In this document: positions 20,078 to 29,036 of the stretch, piece by piece
Position numbering within the stretch: the stretch's first letter is position 1
Layout: the number at the start of each line of letters is the position of its first letter
Assembly: GCA_963717745.1 (NCBI GenBank)
Contig: CAVQXJ010000027.1
Location: forward strand, 124,001-188,000
From: JACCXG01 sp963717745
GTDB lineage: Bacteria > Acidobacteriota > Vicinamibacteria > Vicinamibacterales > 2-12-FULL-66-21
DNA length: 64,000 bases
Reading direction: 5' to 3'
Program-made: the position numbers and the translations under genes
Notes under the pieces: generated by a model
The model's input: the letters and a program-made list of their open reading frames with translations, nothing else
Databases searched by the model: none
What the model was told of the DNA's origin: nothing

Positions 20078-20182
20078 GGGGGTTCGCGGCGCGCGGGCTC
20101 GCGGGTTCGCTTTCGGATCAGATTCCCAGGCTGTAGCCAGCCATCTTACGAACCGCGAACCCGCGAACCGCGGACCGCGGAC
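20078..20182. repeat. Palindromic GC-rich repeat between gyrB and gyrA
   Basis: Almost the whole 121-bp gap between gyrB and gyrA is an imperfect inverted repeat. The left arm (about 20078-20110) carries GGTTCGCGG and CTCGCGGGTTCGC. The right arm (about 20150-20182) is a reverse-complement series of CGCGAACC units. A 40-nt interior separates them. The same sequence family flanks the four-helix-bundle gene near 28.2 and 28.9 kb. Confidence 0.75.
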
Positions 20183-20196
20183 AATCGACAGCTTCT

Positions 20197-22764
20197 ATGA
20201 CTGACATCGCCCTGAACAAAGTCCCCGTCAACATCGAAGACGAGATGAAGCGCTCGTACATGGATTACGCGATGAGCGTGATCATCGGGCGGGCGCTTCC
20301 CGACGTGCGCGACGGCTTGAAGCCGGCGCATCGCCGCGTGTTGTATGGCATGCGGACGATGGGGCTGGCGTCGAACCGGGCCTATCGCAAGTGCGCCAAG
20401 ATCGTCGGCGAGGTGATGGGCAACTATCACCCGCACGGCGACGCCTCGATCTACGACACGCTGGTGCGGCTGGCGCAGGACTTCAACATGCGCTATCCCC
20501 TGGTCGACGGCCAGGGGAACTTCGGCTCGATCGACGGCGATCCGCCGGCGGCGATGCGGTATACCGAAGCCCGCCCGGAGCCGCTCGCCGAAGCGATGAT
20601 GACGGATCTCGACAAGGAGACCGTCGACTTCGTCCCCAACTACGACGAGACCACCGAAGAGCCCACGGTGCTCCCGACCACCTTCCCCAACCTGCTGGTG
20701 AACGGGTCGTCGGGAATCGCGGTCGGGATGGCCACCAACATCCCGCCGCACAACATGCGCGAGGTGATCGACGGCGTGCTCGCGGTGATGGACCACCGGG
20801 CACAGGTCATCGCCGGCGGCGGCGACCGCGCCGAGCTGTTCCGCACCCTGATCAAGACGATCACCGGTCCGGATCTGCCTTCGGGTGGCTTCATCGTCGG
20901 GCGGGCCGGGATCGTCAACGCCTACCGCGAAGGACGCGGCGCGATCACCATGCGCGCCAAGAGCGAGGTCGAGGAGAGCAAGAAGGGCGACAAGCTCTCA
21001 ATCGTCATCACCGAGATCCCCTATCAGGTGAACAAGGCGAGGCTGCTCGAGAAGATCGCCGAGCTCGCCCGCGAGAAGACCGTCGAAGGGATCACCGACC
21101 TTCGGGACGAATCCGACCGCGACGGCATGCGCATCGTCATCGAGCTGCGGCGTGGCGAAGTGCCCGAGGTCGTGCTCAACAACCTCTACAAGCACACGCA
21201 GCTGCAGACGACGTTCGGCATCATCATGCTGGCGATCGTCGCGGGCCGCCCCCGGGTGCTGCCGCTGATCGACATCATCGAGTATTTCGTCGAGTTCCGG
21301 CGCGAAGTGGTGCGGCGCCGGACCGATTTCGAGCTGCGGAAGGCGGAGGCGCGTGCCCACATCCTGGAAGGGTTGAAGATCGCGCTCGATCACCTGGACG
21401 AGGTGATCAGGCTGATTCGCAACTCGAGGAATCCGGCGGAAGCCCGCGAAGGGCTGATGACGGAGTTCAAGCTGTCGCAGGTCCAGTCGCAGGCCATCCT
21501 CGATATGCAGCTGCAGCGGCTGACCGGGCTCGAGCGGCAGAAGATCATCGACGAGCTGACCGAGATCCTCAAGCTGATCGAGCGGCTGCGCGCCATCCTG
21601 TCGAGCGACGAGCTGCTGATGCAGGTGGTGAGGACCGAGCTGAATGCGGTCCGCGATCGCTACGGCGACGAGCGGCGCACCGTGATCCTTGAGGAGGAAG
21701 GCGAGCTCCGGATTGAAGATCTGATCGCGGACGAGGACATGGCGATCACCGTGACCAACACCGGTTACGTGAAGCGGACCGCCATCTCCACCTATCGCGC
21801 CCAACGGCGCGGCGGCAAGGGGCGGATCGGGATGCGGACCCGCGAAGAGGACTTCGTCAGTCACCTCTTCGTCGCGTCGACGCACGCCTACCTGATGATC
21901 TTCTCGGATCGCGGCCGCGGCTACTGGCTGAAGGTCCACGAGATCCCGGACGTCGGCCCAGGCGGCAAGGGCAAGGCGATCGCCAATCTGGTCTCGATGG
22001 AGGAAGGCGAGAAGATCGCGGCACTCCTGACGGTTCGCGAGTTCCCCGCCGACGAAGGACAGCAGTTCGTGATGATGGGCACCCGCAAAGGTGTGGTCAA
22101 GAAGACCGACCTCTCGGCGTTCAGCAATCCACGCGCCGGCGGCATCATCGCGATGGGAGTCGAGGAAGGGGACTCGGTCATCGCCGTGGAGCTGTCGGAC
22201 GGCGGCTCGCAGGTGTTCCTCGGCACCAGGAACGGCATGGCGATCCGGTTCCAGGAAAGCGACGTCCGCCCCATGGGCCGCTCGGCATACGGTGTCCGCG
22301 GCATCACCCTGCGCGAAGACGACGAAGTGGTGGCGATGGAAGTGGTGAAGGCGGGCGGCACGCTGTTGACGGTGGCCCAGAACGGCTACGGCAAGCGGAC
22401 CGAGCTCGACGAATACCGCCTCCAGACCCGCGGCGGCGTCGGGATCATCAACATCCAGATCACCGACCGCAACGGCAAGGTGGTCGGCATGGCCTACGTC
22501 TACGAGGACGATGAGGTGATGCTGATCTCGCAGCAGGGAATGATCCTGCGGATGAAGGCCGGCGACGTGCGGGTGATCGGCCGCGCCACCCAGGGGGTGA
22601 GGCTGATCGAGATGGAAGATGGCGACCAGGTGGTCGCGATCGAGAAGCTGATCGAACGCGACGAGGAGCCGGTCAATGGCTCGCCGTCTGCGGCGGGCGA
22701 TCCGACCGCTTCCGCGCCGGAGGTGCCAGAGCCACCGGCCGAGGATGAGACGCCAAGCGAGTAG
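20197..22764 (+). CDS. gyrA: DNA gyrase subunit A
   Basis: GyrA is the DNA breakage-reunion subunit of gyrase. The intact 855-residue product has MKRSYMDYAMSVIIGRALPD at the start and the quinolone-resistance region HPHGDASIYDTLVRLAQDF. The catalytic tyrosine is in AAMRYTEAR. Six-bladed C-terminal repeats include the GyrA box QRRGGKG near residue 532. The acidic tail ends EPPAEDETPSE. It follows gyrB after a palindromic repeat and ends 9 bp from the convergent permease gene. Confidence 0.97.
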   Translation: MTDIALNKVPVNIEDEMKRSYMDYAMSVIIGRALPDVRDGLKPAHRRVLYGMRTMGLASNRAYRKCAKIVGEVMGNYHPHGDASIYDTLVRLAQDFNMRYPLVDGQGNFGSIDGDPPAAMRYTEARPEPLAEAMMTDLDKETVDFVPNYDETTEEPTVLPTTFPNLLVNGSSGIAVGMATNIPPHNMREVIDGVLAVMDHRAQVIAGGGDRAELFRTLIKTITGPDLPSGGFIVGRAGIVNAYREGRGAITMRAKSEVEESKKGDKLSIVITEIPYQVNKARLLEKIAELAREKTVEGITDLRDESDRDGMRIVIELRRGEVPEVVLNNLYKHTQLQTTFGIIMLAIVAGRPRVLPLIDIIEYFVEFRREVVRRRTDFELRKAEARAHILEGLKIALDHLDEVIRLIRNSRNPAEAREGLMTEFKLSQVQSQAILDMQLQRLTGLERQKIIDELTEILKLIERLRAILSSDELLMQVVRTELNAVRDRYGDERRTVILEEEGELRIEDLIADEDMAITVTNTGYVKRTAISTYRAQRRGGKGRIGMRTREEDFVSHLFVASTHAYLMIFSDRGRGYWLKVHEIPDVGPGGKGKAIANLVSMEEGEKIAALLTVREFPADEGQQFVMMGTRKGVVKKTDLSAFSNPRAGGIIAMGVEEGDSVIAVELSDGGSQVFLGTRNGMAIRFQESDVRPMGRSAYGVRGITLREDDEVVAMEVVKAGGTLLTVAQNGYGKRTELDEYRLQTRGGVGIINIQITDRNGKVVGMAYVYEDDEVMLISQQGMILRMKAGDVRVIGRATQGVRLIEMEDGDQVVAIEKLIERDEEPVNGSPSAAGDPTASAPEVPEPPAEDETPSE

Positions 22765-22773
22765 CCAACGGCA

Positions 22774-25497
22774 CTACCGCAACGCTGACACCAACGACGT
22801 GCGGGCAGCGCGGGCGGCGGGCCCGAGACACGCGGCGATCGCCACGGCAAGAACGACGGCGACGACCGAGGCCAGGACGACCGGCTGCGCCGGCGTGACG
22901 CCGAAGAGCAGCGAGTCGGCGAACCGCGCGGCGACGACTCCGGCGGCCAGGCCGATCCCGAGACCGAAGACCACGGGTGTCAGTCCTTGCCGGACGATGA
23001 GCCACCGGACTCCGGTTGGCGGTGCGCCGAGCGCCAGCCTGATTGCCAGCTCAGCCCGTCGGCTTTCCACCATCGCCGACAACACGCCATAGATGCCGAG
23101 GCAGGCGAGGATCAATCCCGCCGCGCCGAACGCCGCCAGCAGTCGCATCTGGAACCGCCGCATCGCCAAGGCATCGTCCACGACGCTGTCGAGCGTCCGA
23201 ACCCGGCGCAGCGGCAGGTCAGGATCGAGCGCTTTCACGACGCGCCGCGCCCCGGCGATGGCGGCCGCGTCGCCATTGTTCCCCCTGACGACCAGCGAAA
23301 GACCGTTTCGCGTATTGAGTCCATATGGCACATAGCCCACGAGACCGGGGTCTTTCTCGAAGCCCTGAATCTTCGCGTCGGCCACGATCCCGACCACCTG
23401 GAAGACGTCAGCGCGGCCGCGTCGAAAGCTGCGGCCGATGGCATCCTCTCCCGGCCACAACGTCCGGGCCGTGTGATCGCTGATGACCGCGACGGCGCGC
23501 GCGTGATCGTCGGGCGTCAACAGACGTCCCCGCAGCAAGGGCAGGCCGATCGCCGCGAAGTATCCGGCGCTCACCTGGACGTGACTGCCGACCGGCTGCG
23601 CCAAACCGGGGCGGGCATCGCCGGCGGCGACGAAGGCGTCGACCGTGGCCAGGCCTTCGAGGGGTAGCGCCCGCGCCAGACCCGCGACTGCAACGCCGGG
23701 CTCGCGGCGCAGGCCGTCGAGCACGGCATCGAAGAATCGTGCGCGCGATGCGGTATCCGGATACCGCGCGGCCGGCAGCTCGATCGTAGCGGCAACGACC
23801 GACGTCGTGGAAAAGCCGCGGTCGACCTGCAAGACGTTCACGAAGCTGGCGACGAGCAGTCCACCGACAACCAGCAGCATTGCCGTGAGGGCCACCTCGC
23901 CGCTGACCAGCCATCCCCGGATTGCGATCCACCGCCGGCCCGGCGTGGTCGAGAGCGCGGAGGTCTTGAGCGTGTCGCCGGGATCGGCGCCGGCGGCGCG
24001 CCACGCCGGTACGAGGCTGCAGATCAGCGCGCACACCAGCGTGATGGCCGCGGTGACGATGAGCGCAGTCGTGTCGAGACGGACCTCGTCCAGGCGCGGA
24101 ACCGCAGCGGGAGCCGTCGCCAGGATCGTTCGCAGGGAGATCGCCGCGAGCGCGAGACCGAGTGCGCCGCCGGCGGTGGCGAGGAGAAGGCCCTCCACGG
24201 CCACCAGCTGGGCCAGCCGCGCCCGTCCAGCGCCCATGGCGGTGCGAATCGCCAGCTCGCGCTGTCGGCCCGTCCAGCGTGCGCCCAACAAGCCGGCGAC
24301 GTTCACGCAGGCAATGAGCAGCGCCGCGGCGACGGCGCCGAGCACGAGCCACAGCGGCCGCTGCGCATCGGCGGTCACGGCCGCCATCAGCGGCCTCGCG
24401 ACTGCATAGGGGTGAATCGACGCCCGCTCGTACTCCGCCTTCGTGAGCGCCGTGAGCTCCGCCTCCGTTGCCTGAACCGAGATGCCGTCGGGCCGGCGCA
24501 CGATCACCACGTGGTCGAACTCGCCCCACGATTGGCGCGCGGCGTCCGACCAGGCGAGTGGCCGGAACAGCTCGAAGGGATTGTCGACGCGATTCGGCAC
24601 CGACAACTGCGGCAGCTGCGGCAGGCGGAATGTCGCCGGCAGAACGCCGACGATCTCGACAGGCACGCCGTCCAGCGTGAGGACCCGCCCGATGACGGCG
24701 GGATCGGCACCGAGCCGGCGCTGCCAGAAGCCGTGCGTGATGATCACGACCCGGTTTCGCCCCGGCGCATCCTCATCACGGGTGAAGGACCGCCCGAGCG
24801 TCGGCGGGATCCCGAGCACATCGAATAGCCCCGGCGAGATTCTCGCGCCGGTGAGCCCCTCGGGCTCGCCGACGCCGGTCAGCGTCGAGGTCGAGGCCAC
24901 GAGCGCCGCCAGCTTCTCGCAGGTCGTACGGCAGGCCCGTTCCCATGACGTGAACGACCGCGGGTTGACGCCAAGGATTGGCACCCGGTCGGCGATCTCC
25001 GGAATCACCTGCTGGACCACGGTGAGACGGTCAGGTTCGTGGTAGGGCAGGGGTGACAGCAGCACCGAGTGCACGAGCGAGAAGACCACCGCGGTCGCCC
25101 CGATGCCAAGCGCGAAGGTCATCACCGTGGTGAGGGTGAAGAGCGGCCGGGCCATCAGGGCGCGGACCGACAACCGTGCGTCGCGCAGGAGCTCGAGGAG
25201 ACGCAGGCTGAGGCTGAATCGGTGCATGGCAGGCTCCAGACGATGAACGGCCACGGTTCTCGGAGCCGCCAGGACCGGGCGCTCCGCGTGCTGAAGGTCG
25301 CGGGCAAGGGCCCGCCAATCGTGAATCTCGTCACGTACGCGAGCCTCGGCCTCGGCGGCGGACGCGCCCGCGCCGAGCGCGGCCACGTAAATGTCCTGGA
25401 GCTGGTGCGCGACTTCCTCGACGATCTCAGCCTCGCGCGCCGGCGGGCAGGCGAGGGGCGGGAGGTGCTGGCGGACGTAGCCGCGCCAGTCAGGCAT
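22774..25497 (-). CDS. ADOP-type ABC transporter permease (MacB/FtsX family)
   Basis: Acidobacterial duplicated orphan permeases are large MacB-like proteins without an adjacent ATPase, and their substrates are unknown. The ATG at 25497 gives 907 residues. An N-terminal soluble prefix (about 1-75, with EAEIVEEVAHQLQDIY) is followed by a membrane helix, a MacB periplasmic domain, three helices, then a second helix-periplasmic-helix unit. The latter contains SRRAELAIRLALGAPP, the FtsX-type motif, which also appears in the first half as RQRELAIRTAMGAGRA. The start overlaps the PadR stop by 8 bp, so both are likely expressed together. Confidence 0.9.
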   Translation of the reverse strand: MPDWRGYVRQHLPPLACPPAREAEIVEEVAHQLQDIYVAALGAGASAAEAEARVRDEIHDWRALARDLQHAERPVLAAPRTVAVHRLEPAMHRFSLSLRLLELLRDARLSVRALMARPLFTLTTVMTFALGIGATAVVFSLVHSVLLSPLPYHEPDRLTVVQQVIPEIADRVPILGVNPRSFTSWERACRTTCEKLAALVASTSTLTGVGEPEGLTGARISPGLFDVLGIPPTLGRSFTRDEDAPGRNRVVIITHGFWQRRLGADPAVIGRVLTLDGVPVEIVGVLPATFRLPQLPQLSVPNRVDNPFELFRPLAWSDAARQSWGEFDHVVIVRRPDGISVQATEAELTALTKAEYERASIHPYAVARPLMAAVTADAQRPLWLVLGAVAAALLIACVNVAGLLGARWTGRQRELAIRTAMGAGRARLAQLVAVEGLLLATAGGALGLALAAISLRTILATAPAAVPRLDEVRLDTTALIVTAAITLVCALICSLVPAWRAAGADPGDTLKTSALSTTPGRRWIAIRGWLVSGEVALTAMLLVVGGLLVASFVNVLQVDRGFSTTSVVAATIELPAARYPDTASRARFFDAVLDGLRREPGVAVAGLARALPLEGLATVDAFVAAGDARPGLAQPVGSHVQVSAGYFAAIGLPLLRGRLLTPDDHARAVAVISDHTARTLWPGEDAIGRSFRRGRADVFQVVGIVADAKIQGFEKDPGLVGYVPYGLNTRNGLSLVVRGNNGDAAAIAGARRVVKALDPDLPLRRVRTLDSVVDDALAMRRFQMRLLAAFGAAGLILACLGIYGVLSAMVESRRAELAIRLALGAPPTGVRWLIVRQGLTPVVFGLGIGLAAGVVAARFADSLLFGVTPAQPVVLASVVAVVLAVAIAACLGPAARAARTSLVSALR

Positions 25498-25837
25498 GGC
25501 TGAAGGCCGCAATCCGGTCGAGCGCCTCGAACAGCGATTTCCAGCCGCGGCGCTGCGCGGCGAGCGCTTTGCGGCCGGCCGGCGTGATGCGGTAGAAGCG
25601 GCGGCGGCGCACGCCGGTTTTTTCGACCCAGCGTCCCTCGACCAGCCCGCGCCGTTCGAGCCGGTACAGGAGCGGATAGAGTGAGGGGATCCGAAAGCGA
25701 ATCTCTCCGTTGGAACGCTGCTCGATCAGCTGCGCGATCTCGTAGCCGTGGCGCTGCTGTTCCTCGACCAGGGCCAGCACCAGCATCTCGGCGCTGCCCT
25801 TCTGCAGGTCTCTGGAGCTCACATGTTCCGGTGGCAT
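25490..25837 (-). CDS. PadR-family transcriptional regulator
   Basis: This is a winged-helix repressor of the small PadR type. The ATG at 25837 gives 115 residues, MPPEHVSSRDLQKGSAEMLV, then LALVEEQQRHGYEIAQLIEQ, SLYPLLYRLERRGLVEGRWV and RRRFYRITPAGRKAL, the canonical PadR motifs. It overlaps the downstream ADOP permease gene and probably controls it and itself. The frame continues 12 codons upstream to a TTG, but that TTG is part of the apparent -35 hexamer, so the ATG is preferred. No ribosome binding site precedes the ATG. Confidence 0.92.
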   Translation of the reverse strand: MPPEHVSSRDLQKGSAEMLVLALVEEQQRHGYEIAQLIEQRSNGEIRFRIPSLYPLLYRLERRGLVEGRWVEKTGVRRRRFYRITPAGRKALAAQRRGWKSLFEALDRIAAFSHA

Positions 25838-25873
25838 ATGTAGCTTATATATATATGCCGCTGAAACTGTCAA
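25833..25873 (-). promoter_or_regulatory. Promoter and probable operator of padR-ADOP, leaderless start
   Basis: On the minus strand TTGACA (25873-25868) is followed after 17 nt by ATATAA (25850-25845). The expected transcript start, about 25838, coincides with the padR ATG, so the mRNA would be leaderless. A 7-bp inverted repeat, GGCATAT/ATATGCC (25859-25853 and 25839-25833), brackets the -10 and the start codon. It is a good candidate operator for autorepression by PadR. Confidence 0.7.
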
Positions 25874-25904
25874 TGGAGAGCCGCGATGGCGGCGGGTGAC
25901 CTGA

Positions 25905-28178
25905 CTAGGCCGGCTCGAGCCTGGCGTACTTGGCGAGCAGCTTCTTGACGCCGACCGAGATGAAGCGCACCGTGATCTTCATGTCGTCGTTGTGCTGTTC
26001 GACGGCGATCACCGAGCCGACCCCGAACTGCGCGTGGCGCACCCGCATCCCGGCTCTGACGTCGGTCGCGGACTGGTCCTCGTGCTCGTAGGCGTAGGTC
26101 GCTTCCTTCTCCTTGAAATGGGCGGGGCCTTTGCGGCCGTAGGGATTGGTGCGGAACTCGTAGTGGCTGTGCGCGAAGTTGCCGTCGTAGCGTGAGCTCG
26201 GTTTGGGTGCGATGCGATCCATGAGGTGCGCGGGCACCTCGTCCAAGAAGCGGGACGGCTCGCAGTTCTGATACTCGCCGAACACCCGCCGCCTCGCGGC
26301 GCCGGTGAGGACGAGCTGCCGGCGGGCGCGCGTCATGCCGACGTAGCACAGGCGCCGTTCTTCCTCCAGCTCCTCGAGGTCCTCCGCCGACCGCGAGTGG
26401 GGAAACAGGCCTTCTTCGAGCCCGGCGATCACCACCATCGGGAACTCGAGGCCCTTGGCCGCGTGCATGGTCATCATCCAGACCCGCGCGTTGCGATTGC
26501 CCGACTCTTCGTCGGCTTCCGACAGCAGCGACAGGCGATCGACGAATCCGCCGAGCGAGGGATCCGGCTCGCGGCTCTCGTATTCCTGCGACGCGGATAC
26601 GAGCTCCATCAGGTTCTCGAGGCGCTCGTTCGCCTCCTCGCTGTTCTCGTCGCGGAGCGCATTCAGATAGCCGGTGCGGTCGAGCATCTTCCCGAGCACG
26701 GTCGCGACCGGCTCCTGGCGGGCGGTATCGGCAAGACCGGTCAGGATGTCGCGGAAGGCGCGGAGTGCGGTGACCGCGCGGTTGGTGAGCTTGGCCTCGT
26801 CTATCGCGTAGAGCATCCGCGCCCAGAGCGAACGCGCGGAGATCACCTCCTGGAGCCCGGCGGCCAGCAGCGGCGGCGCATCCGCGGCGACGTCGTCAGC
26901 CGTGATGGCCTGCAGCGAGTCCATCACCCCTTTGCCAATCCCCCGTGCCGGCACGTTGATCACCCGCCGCAGGCTGACGTCGTCGTGCGGATTGATGATC
27001 AGCTTGAGGTAGGCGAGCGCGTCCTTGATCTCCTTGCGTTCGTAGAACCGGACGCCGCCGATGATCTTGTAGGGGATGCTCTCGCGCATCAGCGCGTCTT
27101 CAATCGCCCGTGACTGGTGGTTGGTGCGGTACAAGATCGCGACCATCGACTCGAGATCGCTGGAGCGGGCCTGCTTGATCGCGCGGGAGATGAAGTCCGC
27201 TTCCTCGAGCTCGTCGTTGCCGCGGTAGTAGACGATCTTCGAGCCGCCCTTGCGATCGGTCCAGAGCCGCTTGTCCTTGCGGTTGCGGTTCTGGCTGATG
27301 ACGGCCGACGCCGCGTCGAGAATCACCTGGGTCGAGCGGTAGTTCTGTTCGAGCTTGACCACCTTCGCTTCAGGAAAATCGTGCTCGAAGTCGAGAATGT
27401 TCTTCAGGTCGGCGCCGCGCCATTTGTAGATCGACTGATCCGGATCGCCGACCACCGCGAGGTTCCGGTAGACCTCGGACAGCCGCTTGATCAGGAGGTA
27501 CTGGGGCCGGTTGGTGTCCTGGTATTCGTCCACCATCACGTAGCGGAACTTGTGCGAGTAGTAGCTCCGCGTTGCTTCGGACGACTCGAAGAGGTCGACC
27601 GTCTTCAAGAGCAAATCGTCGAAGTCGAGCGCGTTGCAGTCCTTCAAGGCCTGCAGGTACTTCTCGTAGACCTTGGCGATCTGCTCGTCGCGCAGGTTCC
27701 ATTTCCCCCGCAGCGCGTCCGGCCCCTCCATCCGGTTCTTGGCCTGGCTGATCCTCGACAGCGCCATGCGCGGCGGCACCAGCTTGTCGTCCATCCCGAG
27801 CTCGCGCTGCGCCTGTTTGACCACCGCGATCTGATCGGACGAGTCGTAGATCACGAAGTCGCGCGAGAGCCCGATCTTCGGCGCCTCGCGCCTGAGCAGC
27901 CGTGCACACAACGCGTGGAACGTCGAGAGCCAGACCCCGCCCGACGCGGTCCCGATGAGGCTCTCCACCCGCTCGCGCATCTCCTGCGCGGCCTTGTTGG
28001 TGAACGTGACCGCCAGCACCGAATCCGGCTGCGCGTGGCCGTCGCCGATCAAGTGGGCGATGCGGTAGGTGATGACCCGCGTCTTGCCGGATCCCGCCCC
28101 CGCAAGGATGAGCAGCGGCCCCTCACGATGCAGCACCGCTTCGCGTTGTTCGTCGTTCAGCTTGTCGAGGAAATCCAT
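25905..28178 (-). CDS. pcrA: ATP-dependent DNA helicase PcrA/UvrD
   Basis: This is a superfamily 1A 3'-5' helicase acting in repair and removal of replication blocks. The ATG at 28178 gives 757 residues: MDFLDKLNDEQREAVLHREG, Walker A AGAGSGKTRVITYRIAHLI, motif II VDEYQDTNRPQYLLIK, motif III GDPDQSIYKWRGAD, motif IV LEQNYRST, and motifs V-VI with TMHAAKGLEFPMV and VGMTRARR. The C-terminal Tudor-like part has GMRVRHAQFGVGSVIAVE, typical of PcrA. In-frame codons upstream of 28178 lack family similarity. Confidence 0.96.
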   Translation of the reverse strand: MDFLDKLNDEQREAVLHREGPLLILAGAGSGKTRVITYRIAHLIGDGHAQPDSVLAVTFTNKAAQEMRERVESLIGTASGGVWLSTFHALCARLLRREAPKIGLSRDFVIYDSSDQIAVVKQAQRELGMDDKLVPPRMALSRISQAKNRMEGPDALRGKWNLRDEQIAKVYEKYLQALKDCNALDFDDLLLKTVDLFESSEATRSYYSHKFRYVMVDEYQDTNRPQYLLIKRLSEVYRNLAVVGDPDQSIYKWRGADLKNILDFEHDFPEAKVVKLEQNYRSTQVILDAASAVISQNRNRKDKRLWTDRKGGSKIVYYRGNDELEEADFISRAIKQARSSDLESMVAILYRTNHQSRAIEDALMRESIPYKIIGGVRFYERKEIKDALAYLKLIINPHDDVSLRRVINVPARGIGKGVMDSLQAITADDVAADAPPLLAAGLQEVISARSLWARMLYAIDEAKLTNRAVTALRAFRDILTGLADTARQEPVATVLGKMLDRTGYLNALRDENSEEANERLENLMELVSASQEYESREPDPSLGGFVDRLSLLSEADEESGNRNARVWMMTMHAAKGLEFPMVVIAGLEEGLFPHSRSAEDLEELEEERRLCYVGMTRARRQLVLTGAARRRVFGEYQNCEPSRFLDEVPAHLMDRIAPKPSSRYDGNFAHSHYEFRTNPYGRKGPAHFKEKEATYAYEHEDQSATDVRAGMRVRHAQFGVGSVIAVEQHNDDMKITVRFISVGVKKLLAKYARLEPA

Positions 28179-28222
28179 AATTTTTCGCGGGGGGACCTCA
28201 GTATACCTGTCGGCACTCACTT

Positions 28223-28276
28223 CGCTGTCCGTCGTCCGCGGGCTCGCGGTTCGGGGGTTCGCGGGTTCGCGAACCG
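28223..28276. repeat. Left inverted repeat of the four-helix-bundle cassette
   Basis: A GC-rich series begins CGCTGTCCG and continues with GTCCGCGGGCTCGCGGTTCG and GGGTTCGCGGGTTCGCG. It is an imperfect inverted copy of the sequence at 28945-28995 and belongs to the family found between gyrB and gyrA. It stands about 45 bp before the pcrA start and about 75 bp beyond the end of the small gene that follows. Confidence 0.7.
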
Positions 28277-28352
28277 GAGATGTCCCAGGTTCTCGCCAGC
28301 GTTGGTCGAAAGACTCGCGAGATCGTTGGGACGGACAAAGACGAAGGCAACG

Positions 28353-28800
28353 CTAGCCAAGAACCGGGACACCCAACAACCAAAAGGTCAGGCAGCCAAG
28401 AAGCGCCGAGCCGGCAACGCGAAGCCTTCGTTTCTTCAATCTCGAGCGCAGGAGACCGTGGACCACTTGGCCTGTTCTAGCGAGATGCTCCTCAGCCTTG
28501 CCCGTGACCGTCTCCGGAAGCATCATGAGGCGGCGCGCAATCTCCATTTGGGTACTCGAGCTCTCCAAGGGAGCCAAGCGCGATTCTCAGATGATGGATA
28601 TACCTGCCGTCCTCGCCACAGGCCTGCCCTTCTGCGACATTTGAGGGCACCGACACTGCCGACCGGCGCATCTGTGAGGACAACTCGTACCGCTCGTTGT
28701 CCGGCAGATTTTTGACCGCCCGATAGACGAGCAGACAGAGGTCCATGCTGACTTGCCACGCATCGAGGTCGCGGTAGCTCTGGATTCGGGTTCTCTCCAC
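28353..28800 (-). CDS. Four-helix-bundle protein (S23/IVP-like); +1 frameshift
   Basis: This family (TIGR02436) includes proteins encoded in intervening sequences of 23S rRNA genes and the Avd accessory protein of diversity-generating retroelements. The function of stand-alone copies is unknown. The ATG at 28800 gives SYRDLDAWQVSMDLCLLVY and RYELSSQMRRSAVSVPSNVA, then EGQACGEDGRYIHHLRIALG and SLGELE, all diagnostic. The frame then shifts; removing one base near 28553 gives ETQMEIARRLMMLPETV and a C-terminus through LARTGQVVHGLLRSRLKK to the stop at 28353. The corrected product is about 148 residues, slightly long at the C-terminus. Inverted GC-rich repeats flank it. Confidence 0.85.
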
Positions 28801-28944
28801 GCCGCCTCACAATCTGCAACGCCGTTTTGCAGGAGGAATCGCAGTTTCTGCGACGGCTCCCCGTAAACCATTGAAGGACGTTGCGTGTCCGACGAGGAGA
28901 GCAACCCACGTTCCGAACGAGCCTTCGGACGTTCTATTGCCACC

Positions 28945-28995
28945 GGCCGCGAACCGCGAACCCGCGAACCGCGAACCGCGGACCCCGGACAGCGA
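28945..28995. repeat. Right inverted repeat of the four-helix-bundle cassette
   Basis: A series of CGCGAACC units (with GAACCGCGAACCCGCGAACC) ends in CCGGACAGCG. Its reverse complement matches the repeat at 28223-28276 over about 50 bp with small gaps. It lies about 40 bp before the leuC start, so the interval 28223-28995 looks like a bounded unit of about 770 bp. Confidence 0.7.
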
Positions 28996-29036
28996 GCTCA
29001 GGGAACGGAGCGCGAGCAAAGTAGTACCATTCCGGA

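Noticed and set aside
28945..28995. CRISPR-like repeat array of CGCGAACC units
   Set aside because: The units are contiguous, with no unique spacers of regular length, and no cas genes are nearby.
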